DNA of 64,000 bases from Arthrobacter sp. Bi26 (GTDB lineage: Bacteria; Actinomycetota; Actinomycetes; Actinomycetales; Micrococcaceae), in contig NZ_CAKKMF010000003.1 of assembly GCF_918697925.1 (NCBI RefSeq), positions 40,821-104,820 of the forward strand. Direction: 5' to 3'. This document shows positions 8,611 to 17,618 of this stretch, one piece after another. The notes beneath the pieces were generated by a model. That model was not told the DNA's origin, did no database searches, and saw only the letters and a program-made list of their open reading frames with translations. Both the position numbers and the translations under genes were made by a program. Position 1 is the stretch's first letter. Every line of letters starts with the position of its first letter.

Positions 8611-11600
8611 CTAAGGGCCTCTGCGTGCCTGGCCGTAGAAGTGGCGCAACAACTTGAGCATCGATTCCTTGGTGGGAACAAGATGTGCATTCACGATGCC
8701 CTTCGCCCGCAACTCGCCTACGATGTGTGTCTGAGTCTGGAGGACCCAGGCGGACCAACGTTGCCTCACCTGTTCGACGAGCATTGTGACTCTCACTTGG
8801 CTGCGTGCGATCGACTCTGACTTCAGCCGTCCCGACTCTCCGAGCGGAAGATGGGTTGCCGGCCCCAGCGCCGATCCACTCGCCATCACCTCCCCTAGAT
8901 TCGCGGCGCCGGATTGAACCAAGGTATGTGACATTGCCGTTGTGGTTGCGACAGGTTGCTGCACCAGTCCAAACCCTCGGTCCAAGAATCGAAGGGGCTC
9001 GATCACGTGCGTTAGTTGAGTCACTGCCCGAAGAGCTGCGGCGGGTGGCAGAGAAGCCCGACCTGTTCGCACCGGTTCGTTCGGATCGCCGCGGAACCCA
9101 TGTGCTGCCAACATCGCTGCTGTTGGCGTGCGACCTTCTCGGGAAATCAACTGCATAACACGGCTGATCTGAGCGTCGGACATCCCGTTCTCCCGGAGGG
9201 TCCTGACCACTCCCATGACATCGCCCGTGGCAGCCGTCGCCGACGGCGTTCCGTACGCGCCAACTTCGTTGAGCTTTACGTTGTGCGGTTGGCTTCGATT
9301 CGGATTCAGCATCTCCGTCAACTGCCCGCCCTCCGAGGAGGACGTCGCAATGGCGAATCGAGGGACATTGCTCGAGCCGGACTGGCGGTGGGCCTCCAAG
9401 GCACCTCGTCTCGCCGCGATCTGTTCCGCACTTGAAACGCCTTCGACTGGCGCTGGGGCGTGAGTTGTCGCTCCCATGGCAGGGGCCCCGCGCCTCGCAA
9501 CTGAACCCGCATACGCCTGTTCGTGCGGCCCCCGCACTGCCAACGCCGATGATCCCTCCAAGCCCGTCGCGAAGAACTGACGTTCCACCTCGGCCGCCGT
9601 TCGGGCAAATTCTGCGGCCGCAACCGACTCGTCCATGTAGGCAATTACGTCTGTGAGTCGGACCGAAGTTGGGTTAATCGCACCCGATATGGCCCACCGC
9701 GTTCCCTGTTTGATCGGCTTGAGCTCAGTCAGGCCATACCTGAGCTTGATTGCGGACAAGAGAGGCATCAAGAGGCGTTCGGCGACCTTCCGGCCAGCGA
9801 ATCGACGGAGCGCGGATTCCCCGGCGGCCATGGCTTTGGCCAGCCGTTTCTGCTTACCCTCCGGCGTATCGTCACCTCCGCGGACCTTCGCGAGCGCCTT
9901 CTGGCCGAGCTTCTTCGCCCCAGCCTTCACCTTCCCGGCGAAGCCCTTGATCCCGCGGATGATCGGTCCAGCGAGCTTGAGGCCGGCCTTGATCACGAAG
10001 TCGAGGGCCTTGTTCACCGGCTTCTGCAGCGTCTCGATGATCTGGCGGATCTTCTGGCCGATGCCGCCGAGGCCGATCACACTGGCGAGGAAGCCGATGA
10101 GGATCGGGACCATCTGGCCCAGGACATCTTCGATCTTGTTCACCACGCTGCTAACGTTGCCGCGCACGATGTCGGCGACCGAGTCGATGATGGTGTTGAC
10201 GAACTTCATGATCCGTTCGGCGTTGCTCACGAAGAACATCACGACGTCGTAGATCAGTTTGCAGGCCTTGATGAAGGCCGCGGCAGGGTTCAGCAGACCG
10301 ATCAGCCACGTGATGCCGGCGGTGATGATCTTCGTGATCACGAAGTCCTTCACCTGATCCAGGATCATGTCCTTGATGTTGCCGAGTTTCTCCAGGAGCA
10401 TCTGCCACAGGCCCGCGACGCCCTGGCTGGCGATGACCTGGAAGATCTCCACGCCCTTCTCCACGGCGGCCATCGCCGGCTCGCCGATCTGCTTGACGAT
10501 TCGGTTGCGGATGTTGGTCCACGTCAGCCCAAAGATCGAGGCGAGCAGCTTGATGATGCCTTTGATGTCGAAGGTGTCCGGAAGCTCGACGCCCCCCTCG
10601 GCAAGTGCGCCGAACAGCCAGCCCATCAGGCCCTTCTTGAGGTGGCCAAGGATGTTGTCCTTGAACTTGAGGATGCCGCCCTTCACGCCCTCGATCAGGT
10701 TGCCCAGGAAGGCCACCGGATTCTTGATGATGTCCCCGACGACGCCGGCCGCGCGTGAGAGCACGTTCTTGAGCATCCCGGCGAGCTCACGGATGGTGTT
10801 GATGATCGCCTTGATCGCGCCGATCGCCTTGTCTACCAAGCCCTTGTTCTCTGCTTGCAGGGTCTCGATCCGCTCGTCAAGCCCCTTTCGCGCCTCGACG
10901 TACTTGGTCGCCAATGCATCAACCACCGACTCCTGCTTGGCATTAACGTCGCTCTCAAGCGCCTCGAACTTGTCGCCGATTTCCTTCGTCGCCTCGGACC
11001 CGAGCTTCTGCAGGTTGGCAGGGAGGCTCTTGACGTAGGCAGCGATCTCAGACTTGCCCCTGGCGATCCGCTGCTTGGCCGCAGTCAGGTCGTTGCCGAC
11101 GATGTCCGCCACGTTGGAGATCACTGCGTTCATCTTCGTGAGGTACAACTCCCGGCCGGCCTCGTAAAACTCGTTGACCTTCGGCGGCATGCCGGCGATC
11201 TTGTCCCGGAGCCAGCGGTACCCGCCGAGCCAGCCGCCGTACCGGTCCTTCTTGTACGCAGACATCTTCGCCTCGACGTAGGCCTCGAACGCCGAACGGG
11301 CCCCGGCCTCACCCTTCTCGAAGGCAGCGTCCACCTTGGGATCGATCCCGTCGAGGGTCTTCTTCACGTCGGCTTCGGTGGCCGCGAAGATGCCCTGGAT
11401 CTTGGCCGTGATCTCTGCGCGCTTCGACTCGTCCTTCGACTTAGTCTTGCCTTTATCGGCCATCAGGTTCGCCAGGGCCGTCGCCTTGGCAGTTTGCATT
11501 CCAGTAACGCCCGCCGCGGTCTGCGCACCGGCCTCCGCCTTGCCCTGTTGGAGGACCTGCTGTTCCTGCTGGCGGAACTCTGCTGGCGCGGCCTGGGCAT

Positions 11601-12873
11601 GCTCGGCTGCGGCCTTCTTGTCGGCGAGGCCTTGCTGGAATTCAGGCTCGTTCGACTGCGCCAGTTGCTGCTCGCTGACCTCGGCGTCGGCCATCTCCTG
11701 GTTTGCCTGGTGCGGGCCGGCGGCGAGGTTGAGCTGCTCTGCCGGTGCCGGCTTGGGCACCGCCCCCGCGGCCGGGATGGGCACGGCCTGGCCCGGCTGC
11801 TCCTGGGCCATCGGGGTGACAGGCTTCGGAACAGCCTTGGACTGATCCGGAGGGGCCGCAGTGGCCGCCTCGATGTCCTTGGACTGCCCGGCTTTGCCCT
11901 GGCCGACCAGGCCCTTGACTTGCCCCTTCGCCTCACCGGCTTTGCCGGACTTCTTGTATTCGTCAGCTTCCTCAAGGGTCTTGGGCGACTTCGCCTCAAT
12001 CGCCGCCTTGACCGCTGCGATGAATGCCTGTTTGTCGAAGGTACCGGGCTGCTGGGCGTCCATGGCATCGACTTTGGCCGCCTTGGCCTGCCCTGCGACG
12101 TCGTCGGTCGGCGGCAGCGCGGCCCCTTGGGCCTCCTTGGCCTTGGACGCGGCCGGAGGGTGGGCCTTCTTAGCCCCCGCGAAGCCCTTGATGCTGCCCG
12201 TGACCTGAGTGAAGGCCGGATCTTCCTCAGGGCGGACAGGGACCGGTGCCACGGGAGGCTGGAAAAGCTTGTCGGCAGGCAGTGCAACGGGCGCCAAGAT
12301 GGCCGGTGCGGCCCCTCCCCCTGAAGGGGGCGCCTTTCCTCCGGCCGAGCCCTTCCCCGGTCCGCCCACCTTAGCGGCTGCAGCTTTCCCGAGCGGGCTG
12401 ACCGCAGGGATCGGCTTGGGTGGCGGCACCGGTTTCTTGGCGGGAACAGACCCGGGGCCGAAGCCCGTCTTCGTTACCGCGAGCGCTGAAGCCGAAGGCT
12501 TGGGGCCCTCAAGTTCAACAGGTACGCCTGCCGCTTTTGCGGCCTTAAGCCCCTTCTCTACTGTGGCGATCGCGGGCTCGTCCCTTCGGATCTCCTTCAG
12601 GGCTGCGTCGATCTCTGTGGCTGCCTGCTCCCCGGGGGATTTCAGCTTTGCCGCCATGAGCGCACCGACAGCGGCGTTGCCGGCCAGTCGCTGGAGCGCC
12701 AGCACGGCGTATGGCCCGACGGCGGCGCTTGCTGGCCTGCCGACCCTTTCGCGGCCGTCGGCGAGCGCCTGAGTAGCCTCGGTTCTCGCCGTACCGGTGG
12801 CCTGGCGCGCGACTGTGGGCCCAACGCGTTGCGCCGGAACCTTGCCGGGTCCGCCGTGAAAGGTCGTCGTCAT
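8611..12873 (-). CDS. Giant putative eCIS cargo protein with LQRxxGN leader and distinct C-terminal module
   Basis: 1420 residues. An N-terminal motif (AVLALQRLAGNAAV, residues 57-70) matches one in the neighbouring DUF4157 protein. Residues ~75-480 are Ala/Lys/Pro-rich and probably disordered. Residues ~480-700 are highly helical and charged, likely coiled coil (VNEFYEAGRELYLTKMNAVI region). Residues ~700-1040 are a long run of amphipathic and hydrophobic helices (VGDIIKNPVAFLGNLIEGVK, GLMGWLFGALAEGG, ITKIITAGITWLIGLLNPAA, IYDVVMFFVSNAERIMKFVN, ILIGFLASVIGLGGIGQKIR), like pore or tape-measure segments. The last ~360 residues have no family I recognise and lower GC. ATG at 12873 has GGGAGCGG upstream, 18 nt after the DUF4157 stop. 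Position and layout fit a translocated cargo with an exchangeable toxin end. A structural tape-measure role is the main alternative. Confidence 0.8.
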   Translation of the reverse strand: MTTTFHGGPGKVPAQRVGPTVARQATGTARTEATQALADGRERVGRPASAAVGPYAVLALQRLAGNAAVGALMAAKLKSPGEQAATEIDAALKEIRRDEPAIATVEKGLKAAKAAGVPVELEGPKPSASALAVTKTGFGPGSVPAKKPVPPPKPIPAVSPLGKAAAAKVGGPGKGSAGGKAPPSGGGAAPAILAPVALPADKLFQPPVAPVPVRPEEDPAFTQVTGSIKGFAGAKKAHPPAASKAKEAQGAALPPTDDVAGQAKAAKVDAMDAQQPGTFDKQAFIAAVKAAIEAKSPKTLEEADEYKKSGKAGEAKGQVKGLVGQGKAGQSKDIEAATAAPPDQSKAVPKPVTPMAQEQPGQAVPIPAAGAVPKPAPAEQLNLAAGPHQANQEMADAEVSEQQLAQSNEPEFQQGLADKKAAAEHAQAAPAEFRQQEQQVLQQGKAEAGAQTAAGVTGMQTAKATALANLMADKGKTKSKDESKRAEITAKIQGIFAATEADVKKTLDGIDPKVDAAFEKGEAGARSAFEAYVEAKMSAYKKDRYGGWLGGYRWLRDKIAGMPPKVNEFYEAGRELYLTKMNAVISNVADIVGNDLTAAKQRIARGKSEIAAYVKSLPANLQKLGSEATKEIGDKFEALESDVNAKQESVVDALATKYVEARKGLDERIETLQAENKGLVDKAIGAIKAIINTIRELAGMLKNVLSRAAGVVGDIIKNPVAFLGNLIEGVKGGILKFKDNILGHLKKGLMGWLFGALAEGGVELPDTFDIKGIIKLLASIFGLTWTNIRNRIVKQIGEPAMAAVEKGVEIFQVIASQGVAGLWQMLLEKLGNIKDMILDQVKDFVITKIITAGITWLIGLLNPAAAFIKACKLIYDVVMFFVSNAERIMKFVNTIIDSVADIVRGNVSSVVNKIEDVLGQMVPILIGFLASVIGLGGIGQKIRQIIETLQKPVNKALDFVIKAGLKLAGPIIRGIKGFAGKVKAGAKKLGQKALAKVRGGDDTPEGKQKRLAKAMAAGESALRRFAGRKVAERLLMPLLSAIKLRYGLTELKPIKQGTRWAISGAINPTSVRLTDVIAYMDESVAAAEFARTAAEVERQFFATGLEGSSALAVRGPHEQAYAGSVARRGAPAMGATTHAPAPVEGVSSAEQIAARRGALEAHRQSGSSNVPRFAIATSSSEGGQLTEMLNPNRSQPHNVKLNEVGAYGTPSATAATGDVMGVVRTLRENGMSDAQISRVMQLISREGRTPTAAMLAAHGFRGDPNEPVRTGRASLPPAAALRAVTQLTHVIEPLRFLDRGFGLVQQPVATTTAMSHTLVQSGAANLGEVMASGSALGPATHLPLGESGRLKSESIARSQVRVTMLVEQVRQRWSAWVLQTQTHIVGELRAKGIVNAHLVPTKESMLKLLRHFYGQARRGP

Positions 12874-12891
12874 GGACCGCTCCCGCCGGGA

Positions 12892-13689
12892 TCAGCCCGG
12901 CTCTTCCTCTTCCGCCTCGTCGCGCTGCACGGCCCGCCCGTCAACGAAGGACCCTTGGGCGGTCTCCTCCTCTTCCTCTTCTCGCTGCAATGATTCCTCT
13001 CGCTGTAGCGCGGCGCCTTCGGCAAAGCTCCCTTGGGCTGTGTCCTGGTCAGCATCGCGCTGGACGACGGCGGCGCCCGCCGCGAAGCGCTGTGCCGCCG
13101 GAGCGGCCGGGACGGGTGCGGACATAGCCCGCTCGGCGGTGGCGGTCGCCTCACGTTCAAACCTGTCGGACGGATCACTCACGCGCACCCCGGTTCCCGT
13201 GGCGGTCCCGTCCACCGGGCCGCTCCGCTGCTGGACCACATGTGTCAGTTCGTGGGCGATCATCGTACGGCCGGCGTCGGAGCCGGGATCGTAATTGTCC
13301 CGCTGGAACACGATATTGGAACCCACCGTGTAGGCGTGGGCGTTCACCGATGCCGCGGAATTGTGGGCGGCCTCCCCTGTATGGACGCGGACGTCGGAGA
13401 AGTTGTGGCCCAGGCGGCCCTCCATGTCAGCGCGCACGGGCTCCTCCAACGGCTGACCGGCTCCGGACGAGACGACGTCGAGCACAGGTGACCCTTCCTC
13501 CTCCGCGAGGCCGCGCACACCGCTGTTGCCGACGGCGCGCTGAAGCGCCAGTAAGCCGCGGGACCCGACGACGTCGGTCCGGGCGGCGGCCGCCGCCCGA
13601 TACAGCACCGCAGGCTCCGCTGCTTCCGCCCGCGCCGGCTTGGCCCCCGGGACGTCGACGTCGGACTGGTCATGGTCGTGGCTGTGCAT
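12892..13689 (-). CDS. DUF4157 eCIS-associated protein with HELTH metallopeptidase motif
   Basis: 265 residues. Residues 80-155 match DUF4157 (MEGRLGHNFSDVRVHTGEAA, AYTVGSNIVFQRDNYDPGSD, IAHELTHVVQQ). H146-E147-x-x-H150 is a zincin-type HExxH, so zinc protease activity is possible but unproven for the family. GLLALQRAVGNSGVRGL (46-61) is the motif shared with the 1420-residue protein. The C-terminus is acidic and holds a near-duplicate of about 18 residues (TAQGSFAEGAALQREES at 217-233; TAQGSFVDGRAVQRDEA at 243-259). ATG at 13689 has AAAGGGG upstream. DUF4157 genes are strongly linked to eCIS loci, and the product may be an effector or a processing factor. The 117-bp gap upstream contains a small GGGCAG/CTGCCC hairpin (13769-13786). 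Confidence 0.88.
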   Translation of the reverse strand: MHSHDHDQSDVDVPGAKPARAEAAEPAVLYRAAAAARTDVVGSRGLLALQRAVGNSGVRGLAEEEGSPVLDVVSSGAGQPLEEPVRADMEGRLGHNFSDVRVHTGEAAHNSAASVNAHAYTVGSNIVFQRDNYDPGSDAGRTMIAHELTHVVQQRSGPVDGTATGTGVRVSDPSDRFEREATATAERAMSAPVPAAPAAQRFAAGAAVVQRDADQDTAQGSFAEGAALQREESLQREEEEEETAQGSFVDGRAVQRDEAEEEEPG

Positions 13690-13806
13690 GGCGCACCCCT
13701 TTCATCAGACCTACACCGACGATGCGCCCGGCAAGGACGGCCCGCAAGCGCCGCCACGGCGCCGGAAAGGGCAGGCGCTCCTGCCCGAAAGGGCAGCGGT
13801 GCGACC

Positions 13807-15906
13807 TTAGGCGCCGGATCTCTTCGCAGTGGAAAGCAGCCCCCAATACGGGCCGAACTCGCTCTCCAGCGTTAGCCGCCCCAGCTTGCGGTATTCGCGT
13901 TGCACGGCGGTGACCAGATGCGCCATGGTCACCGTCCCGCCGTCGTCGGCTGCCAGGTACGCGCCGGTGACGGCCGCGGACCGGATCGCCCCGCCGGCCA
14001 GTTCGAAGGCCTGCCCCAGGAAGACGAGGTCAATGTCCGCTGCCCGGCCGATCGTCCGTCCGAGGCACCGGTCCCAGAGCACGCTGCGGTGCGCCGCATC
14101 AGGCAGCGGGAAGTCCACGACGACGTCGAGCCGGCGGGTGAACGCCTCGTCGATGTTCGCCCGCAGGTTCGTTGCCAGGATGGCCAGGCCGTCGAACGTC
14201 TCCATCCGCTGCAGCAGGTAGGCGCTTTCGATATTTGCGTAGCGGTCATGGGCGTCCTTGACCTCGGATCGACGCCCGAAGACGGCATCAGCCTCGTCGA
14301 AGAGCAGCACCCCATTGACGCCCGCCGCAGCCGTGAAGATCCGCTCGAGGTTCTTCTCCGTCTCCCCCACGTATTTGTCGACGACGGTGGCCAGGTCCAC
14401 GACATACAAGTCCAGTCCCAGCGCCCGGGCGACCACTTCGGCGGACATCGTCTTCCCGGTCCCGGAATCTCCGGCAAACAGGGCAGCCACTCCGTGCCCG
14501 CGTCCGGCTCCCGGCCGCATGGCCCAGTCACCGAGGACCTTTTCCCGGTGCTTGGCCCGCAGCGCCACCTCCTTGAGGGCCAGCAGCACGGCATCGGGAA
14601 GGACCAGGTCATCCCAGCCCACCACCGGCTCCACCCGGCGGGCCAGCCGGTCAAGGGCCGATCCGTTTTCGGCGCGTGCCCCGGCACTGAGATGTGAAGC
14701 GGTGATGCGGCCGTTGGCGGTCAGGGTGGCCTGCACCTGAGCGGATCCGGCGGCCCGGGCAACCTGCTCCGGGCGCAAGCGGAACGCCGAGGTGGCTGCC
14801 GCCACGTCCACCCCATCGAGCGGGCCTAGCGCGGCCCGCCACAGATCCGATCTCTCGGCCGACGTGCTGACCGGGACCTCCACCAGCAGCGGCGGATGCC
14901 TGGTCCACGCCGGGTCCCACGCGCCGTCCCCGGTGAGCAGCACAGGCTGCGGTTCGGCATGCAGGGCCTCCAACACGGCGGGTCGGTCCGCCACGGCAGC
15001 AAGGGGCCCTGCCACCAGTCCGGTGCCCCGGAGCCTCGCTTCCCGTACGGCGAGTTCCACCAGCTGGAGCGGATCCCGTTCGGCAGCCAGCCGCACCAAG
15101 TCCACATACACGCCGTCGCATCCCCTGGACCGCAGCGCCTCGGCTGCCAGCACGCGGCCGGAACCAGTGGCAGGCTCCCGAAGATAGGCGAGGAGGACCC
15201 CGGCTCCCAGTGCCCGGGAAAGCGGCGAAGCATCACCCCAGCTCACGGCCGGACGTTCGGTCAGCACAGCCTCGAGAGCCGGTTCGGCGGTGTCATCACC
15301 CAGCAGATGCCCGACGACGCGGTCCGGCACCCGCAGTGCCCGTCCGGGCAGCGGGCGCTCGGCGTCCTCGACGACAAGCAGCCCGCCCCTAATGAGCGGG
15401 CCGGAAAGCAGCCGGGCCCTGCCGTCGGCTGCGGACAGGGGTGTGCCGCAGAGCGCCAGAGCGACGGCCACGGAGGGGCGGCGGCGGGTGACGTCGTCGT
15501 TCAGGTAGCCGAATAGCTGCTCGAAGCGCGGATCCAGATCGGCGGCGAGCGCGACAAGAAGCAAATCGATGTCCAGGGGCAAGAGGCCGAAGGTGGCGCC
15601 GAGCTCCCGGAGCCGCAGCCGGTGCCCTGCTTGCTGGGCCTCGTCCGCTAGTTGTTCGCAGTGCAGCTGCCGGGATGAGACACGGCCTGGTCCCTCTTCG
15701 GGTCCGTCCCCGTCCACGGACCGGGGAACTTCCCCGAGCAGGCGGTCCACGGCCTCATCGCTGAGATAGAGCCCGCGGAAAGGGTCATCCGGCTGCGGGT
15801 CTTCGGCGCGGCGGGCCGCCACGAGCAGGCGGATGCGTTCCTCCACCACTCCGACGCGGCCGAGCACGTGGGCGAGACTGGGATTCGCTGTCATCTTTGC
15901 CGTCAC
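13807..15906 (-). CDS. eCIS AAA+ ATPase (Afp15/Pvc15-like)
   Basis: 699 residues. The N-terminal ~390 residues are an adaptor region with winged-helix-like segments. The C-terminal half is one AAA+ module: Walker A FAGDSGTGKTMSAE (about residue 475), Walker B GVLLFDEADAVFGRRS (about 530), sensor-1 region LAILATNLRANIDEAF and arginine-finger region FTRRLDVVVDFPLP. In Afp/PVC this ATPase is required for particle assembly, perhaps for effector loading. GTG at 15906 is used here, and an ATG 12 nt further in is an equally good start. It begins 7 nt after the DUF4255 stop, so the two are co-transcribed. Confidence 0.92.
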   Translation of the reverse strand: MTAKMTANPSLAHVLGRVGVVEERIRLLVAARRAEDPQPDDPFRGLYLSDEAVDRLLGEVPRSVDGDGPEEGPGRVSSRQLHCEQLADEAQQAGHRLRLRELGATFGLLPLDIDLLLVALAADLDPRFEQLFGYLNDDVTRRRPSVAVALALCGTPLSAADGRARLLSGPLIRGGLLVVEDAERPLPGRALRVPDRVVGHLLGDDTAEPALEAVLTERPAVSWGDASPLSRALGAGVLLAYLREPATGSGRVLAAEALRSRGCDGVYVDLVRLAAERDPLQLVELAVREARLRGTGLVAGPLAAVADRPAVLEALHAEPQPVLLTGDGAWDPAWTRHPPLLVEVPVSTSAERSDLWRAALGPLDGVDVAAATSAFRLRPEQVARAAGSAQVQATLTANGRITASHLSAGARAENGSALDRLARRVEPVVGWDDLVLPDAVLLALKEVALRAKHREKVLGDWAMRPGAGRGHGVAALFAGDSGTGKTMSAEVVARALGLDLYVVDLATVVDKYVGETEKNLERIFTAAAGVNGVLLFDEADAVFGRRSEVKDAHDRYANIESAYLLQRMETFDGLAILATNLRANIDEAFTRRLDVVVDFPLPDAAHRSVLWDRCLGRTIGRAADIDLVFLGQAFELAGGAIRSAAVTGAYLAADDGGTVTMAHLVTAVQREYRKLGRLTLESEFGPYWGLLSTAKRSGA

Positions 15907-15913
15907 CGATCAA

Positions 15914-16567
15914 TCACCCGGCCGTCCGGCGGGGGCCGCGGATCGCGGCAGGCGGAGGGGTGTGCTGGCGGCGGCCCACGTCGGCGGCGCCACCTGTCAG
16001 GTCGGCCATATCCAGCTGAGTCCCCTGGGATGCCGGCGGCCCTGCCTGGTAGACAATGCCGGTGTCCACCGGGGCGATGACCACGATGTCGAGGGACGGC
16101 TTGAGCTCTCCCCCCAGGGCGGACCACACATCGGCGAACGCACGGTCCTCGGGCGGGGGAAGCCCTACCGTTACGGGCACCACCAACCCGGTCTCCGCGA
16201 GCGGGCCGACCACGAGATCGTCGGGGAGCGCGTCGTACTTGAGGAAGCAGCGCAGCAACTGGTCAAGCAGGCGGTGCTCGTCTTCCGGGCGCTGTGTCCA
16301 CGCCGTGACCAAGTAGGACAGCTTGAAATAGCGGGGAGCGGGCCGGCGCGTCCGGACGTATCCGTCATCTCCTCTCTGCTCGGACAGGCCGCGTTCCCTG
16401 CGCCGGACGTCCTCACGGATGTCATAGAGGTACAGGTTGACGGTGGGAGCGTTGCGCCGGGCGGCCCAGTCCTTGGTAGGCGCGTCGAACACCACGTCCA
16501 CCTCAGAGCCGCCCAAGGCCTCGTTCCTTACCAACGTGCGCAAGGCATCGTCAATCTGCGCAATCAC
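15914..16567 (-). CDS. DUF4255 eCIS tail-terminator/cap protein (Afp16/Pvc16-like)
   Basis: 217 residues. The N-terminal DUF4255 domain is clear (MIAQIDDALRTLVRNEALGG, NLYLYDIREDVRRRE, YFKLSYLVTAWTQRPEDEHR, LLDQLLRCFLKYDALPDDLV). Afp16 caps the distal end of tube and sheath and sets their length. The last ~25 residues are basic and proline-rich and probably flexible. GTG at 16567 has GGAGGGATACACC upstream. It is the first gene of the minus-strand particle block, with 178 bp separating it from the LuxR-type gene on the same strand. Confidence 0.9.
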   Translation of the reverse strand: MIAQIDDALRTLVRNEALGGSEVDVVFDAPTKDWAARRNAPTVNLYLYDIREDVRRRERGLSEQRGDDGYVRTRRPAPRYFKLSYLVTAWTQRPEDEHRLLDQLLRCFLKYDALPDDLVVGPLAETGLVVPVTVGLPPPEDRAFADVWSALGGELKPSLDIVVIAPVDTGIVYQAGPPASQGTQLDMADLTGGAADVGRRQHTPPPAAIRGPRRTAG

Positions 16568-16745
16568 GGTGTATCCCTCCCAATGAGCTCCGGCCCAGCC
16601 CGTACGTTGCAGCGGTCTCCCTGCCTATGGAGCCCGTGGCAGGCATCACGGCACCGTACAGTCCACCGTGGCCGCCTACACCACCGTCCGGGACCCGGGT
16701 CCGGGCACACCTACGGGCAACAGATCCGGGTGCTAGGGGCAGGGC

Positions 16746-17369
16746 CTAAATCAAGCCCTCCCGCAGTGCATATGCGACGGCATGGGACCGGTTGCGAAGC
16801 TGGAGACGCGTCGTAACGTCATGAACGACGTTCTTCACCGTCCGCTCCGAGTAGGACAGCTGGTTTGCGATCTCGGACGTGTCCAGCCCATCCGCCAGCA
16901 GCCGCAATACTTCTACTTCTCTGGGTGCCAAGCCGGTAAACATGATTCCGCGCGGCCCCAGGACGTGCCGCTGCAGTTTGCCGACCTGGTCCAGGAGACG
17001 GCCGAGCAGATCCGGAGGTACGCTGCCTTCACCGGCAGCGGCGGCCGTGATCACTGCCACCAGGCGGTCCGGTGTCGCTTCGCTGCGACGGACCAGGCCA
17101 ACCACCCCGGTTTCAACTGCCTTGACGAGGTCGCCGTCGTCGAGGTGGCCCGCCACGAGGACGGCGCGGGACAAACCGCGCCGCTGCACAATGCGGAGCA
17201 GCGTCAGTGCGTCGTCGTCCACCGAGTCCGTTACGACGACGACCACCTGCGCCGGCTCAGCGTCGTTCGCCCTGACCACCCGCACTTCGGGGCGCGCCCG
17301 CAGCTCGCTGGCCACGCCCGCCTCGGAGATCGGGTCACGCGCGTGGACCCGGACAGTTATTGGTTCCAT
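16746..17369 (-). CDS. LuxR-family (NarL-like) regulator with atypical receiver, flanking eCIS
   Basis: 207 residues from the ATG at 17369 (GGGAGGATTC upstream). The open frame runs further upstream but without a ribosome site. C-terminal LuxR HTH: LAPREVEVLRLLADGLDTSE, then ERTVKNVVHDVTTRLQLRNR. The N-terminal ~120 residues look like a response-regulator receiver, but the usual acidic pair is only partly kept (VHARDP) and the conserved lysine position reads LVRRSE. Phosphorylation may therefore be lost. It lies between the minus-strand particle genes and the divergent Ig-like/PAAR pair, so it is the obvious candidate controller of the eCIS (inference). Confidence 0.85.
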   Translation of the reverse strand: MEPITVRVHARDPISEAGVASELRARPEVRVVRANDAEPAQVVVVVTDSVDDDALTLLRIVQRRGLSRAVLVAGHLDDGDLVKAVETGVVGLVRRSEATPDRLVAVITAAAAGEGSVPPDLLGRLLDQVGKLQRHVLGPRGIMFTGLAPREVEVLRLLADGLDTSEIANQLSYSERTVKNVVHDVTTRLQLRNRSHAVAYALREGLI

Positions 17370-17618
17370 GAATCCTCCCATCGAGAATGCGGGGCTGACT
17401 GGGTGGGGCACGGTCTGCCGTACTTGCCTGTTCCATCCCGCTAGATCGACCATAGCGGGCGGTGCTCTTCGTGCAGTCAACACAGGCTCAACGGGCAGCA
17501 GCAATGCCCGCAAGTCCGGCCGACGGTGGTGCTGTGCCCCCGCGCGTCCCCCATAACCTCAGAGTACGGATGAGGACCTTTCGCCGTTGGACGCAGAGTA
17601 GGTCCGCAAGGAGGAGCC

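Noticed and set aside
8480..8758. 92-codon minus-strand frame as an immunity gene for the cargo
   Set aside because: It overlaps the cargo C-terminus in another frame, has no ribosome site and no recognisable features.
10855..12324. 489-codon plus-strand open frame opposite the cargo gene
   Set aside because: Low-complexity antisense frame of a helical, Lys/Ala-rich gene; no start signal and no family features.
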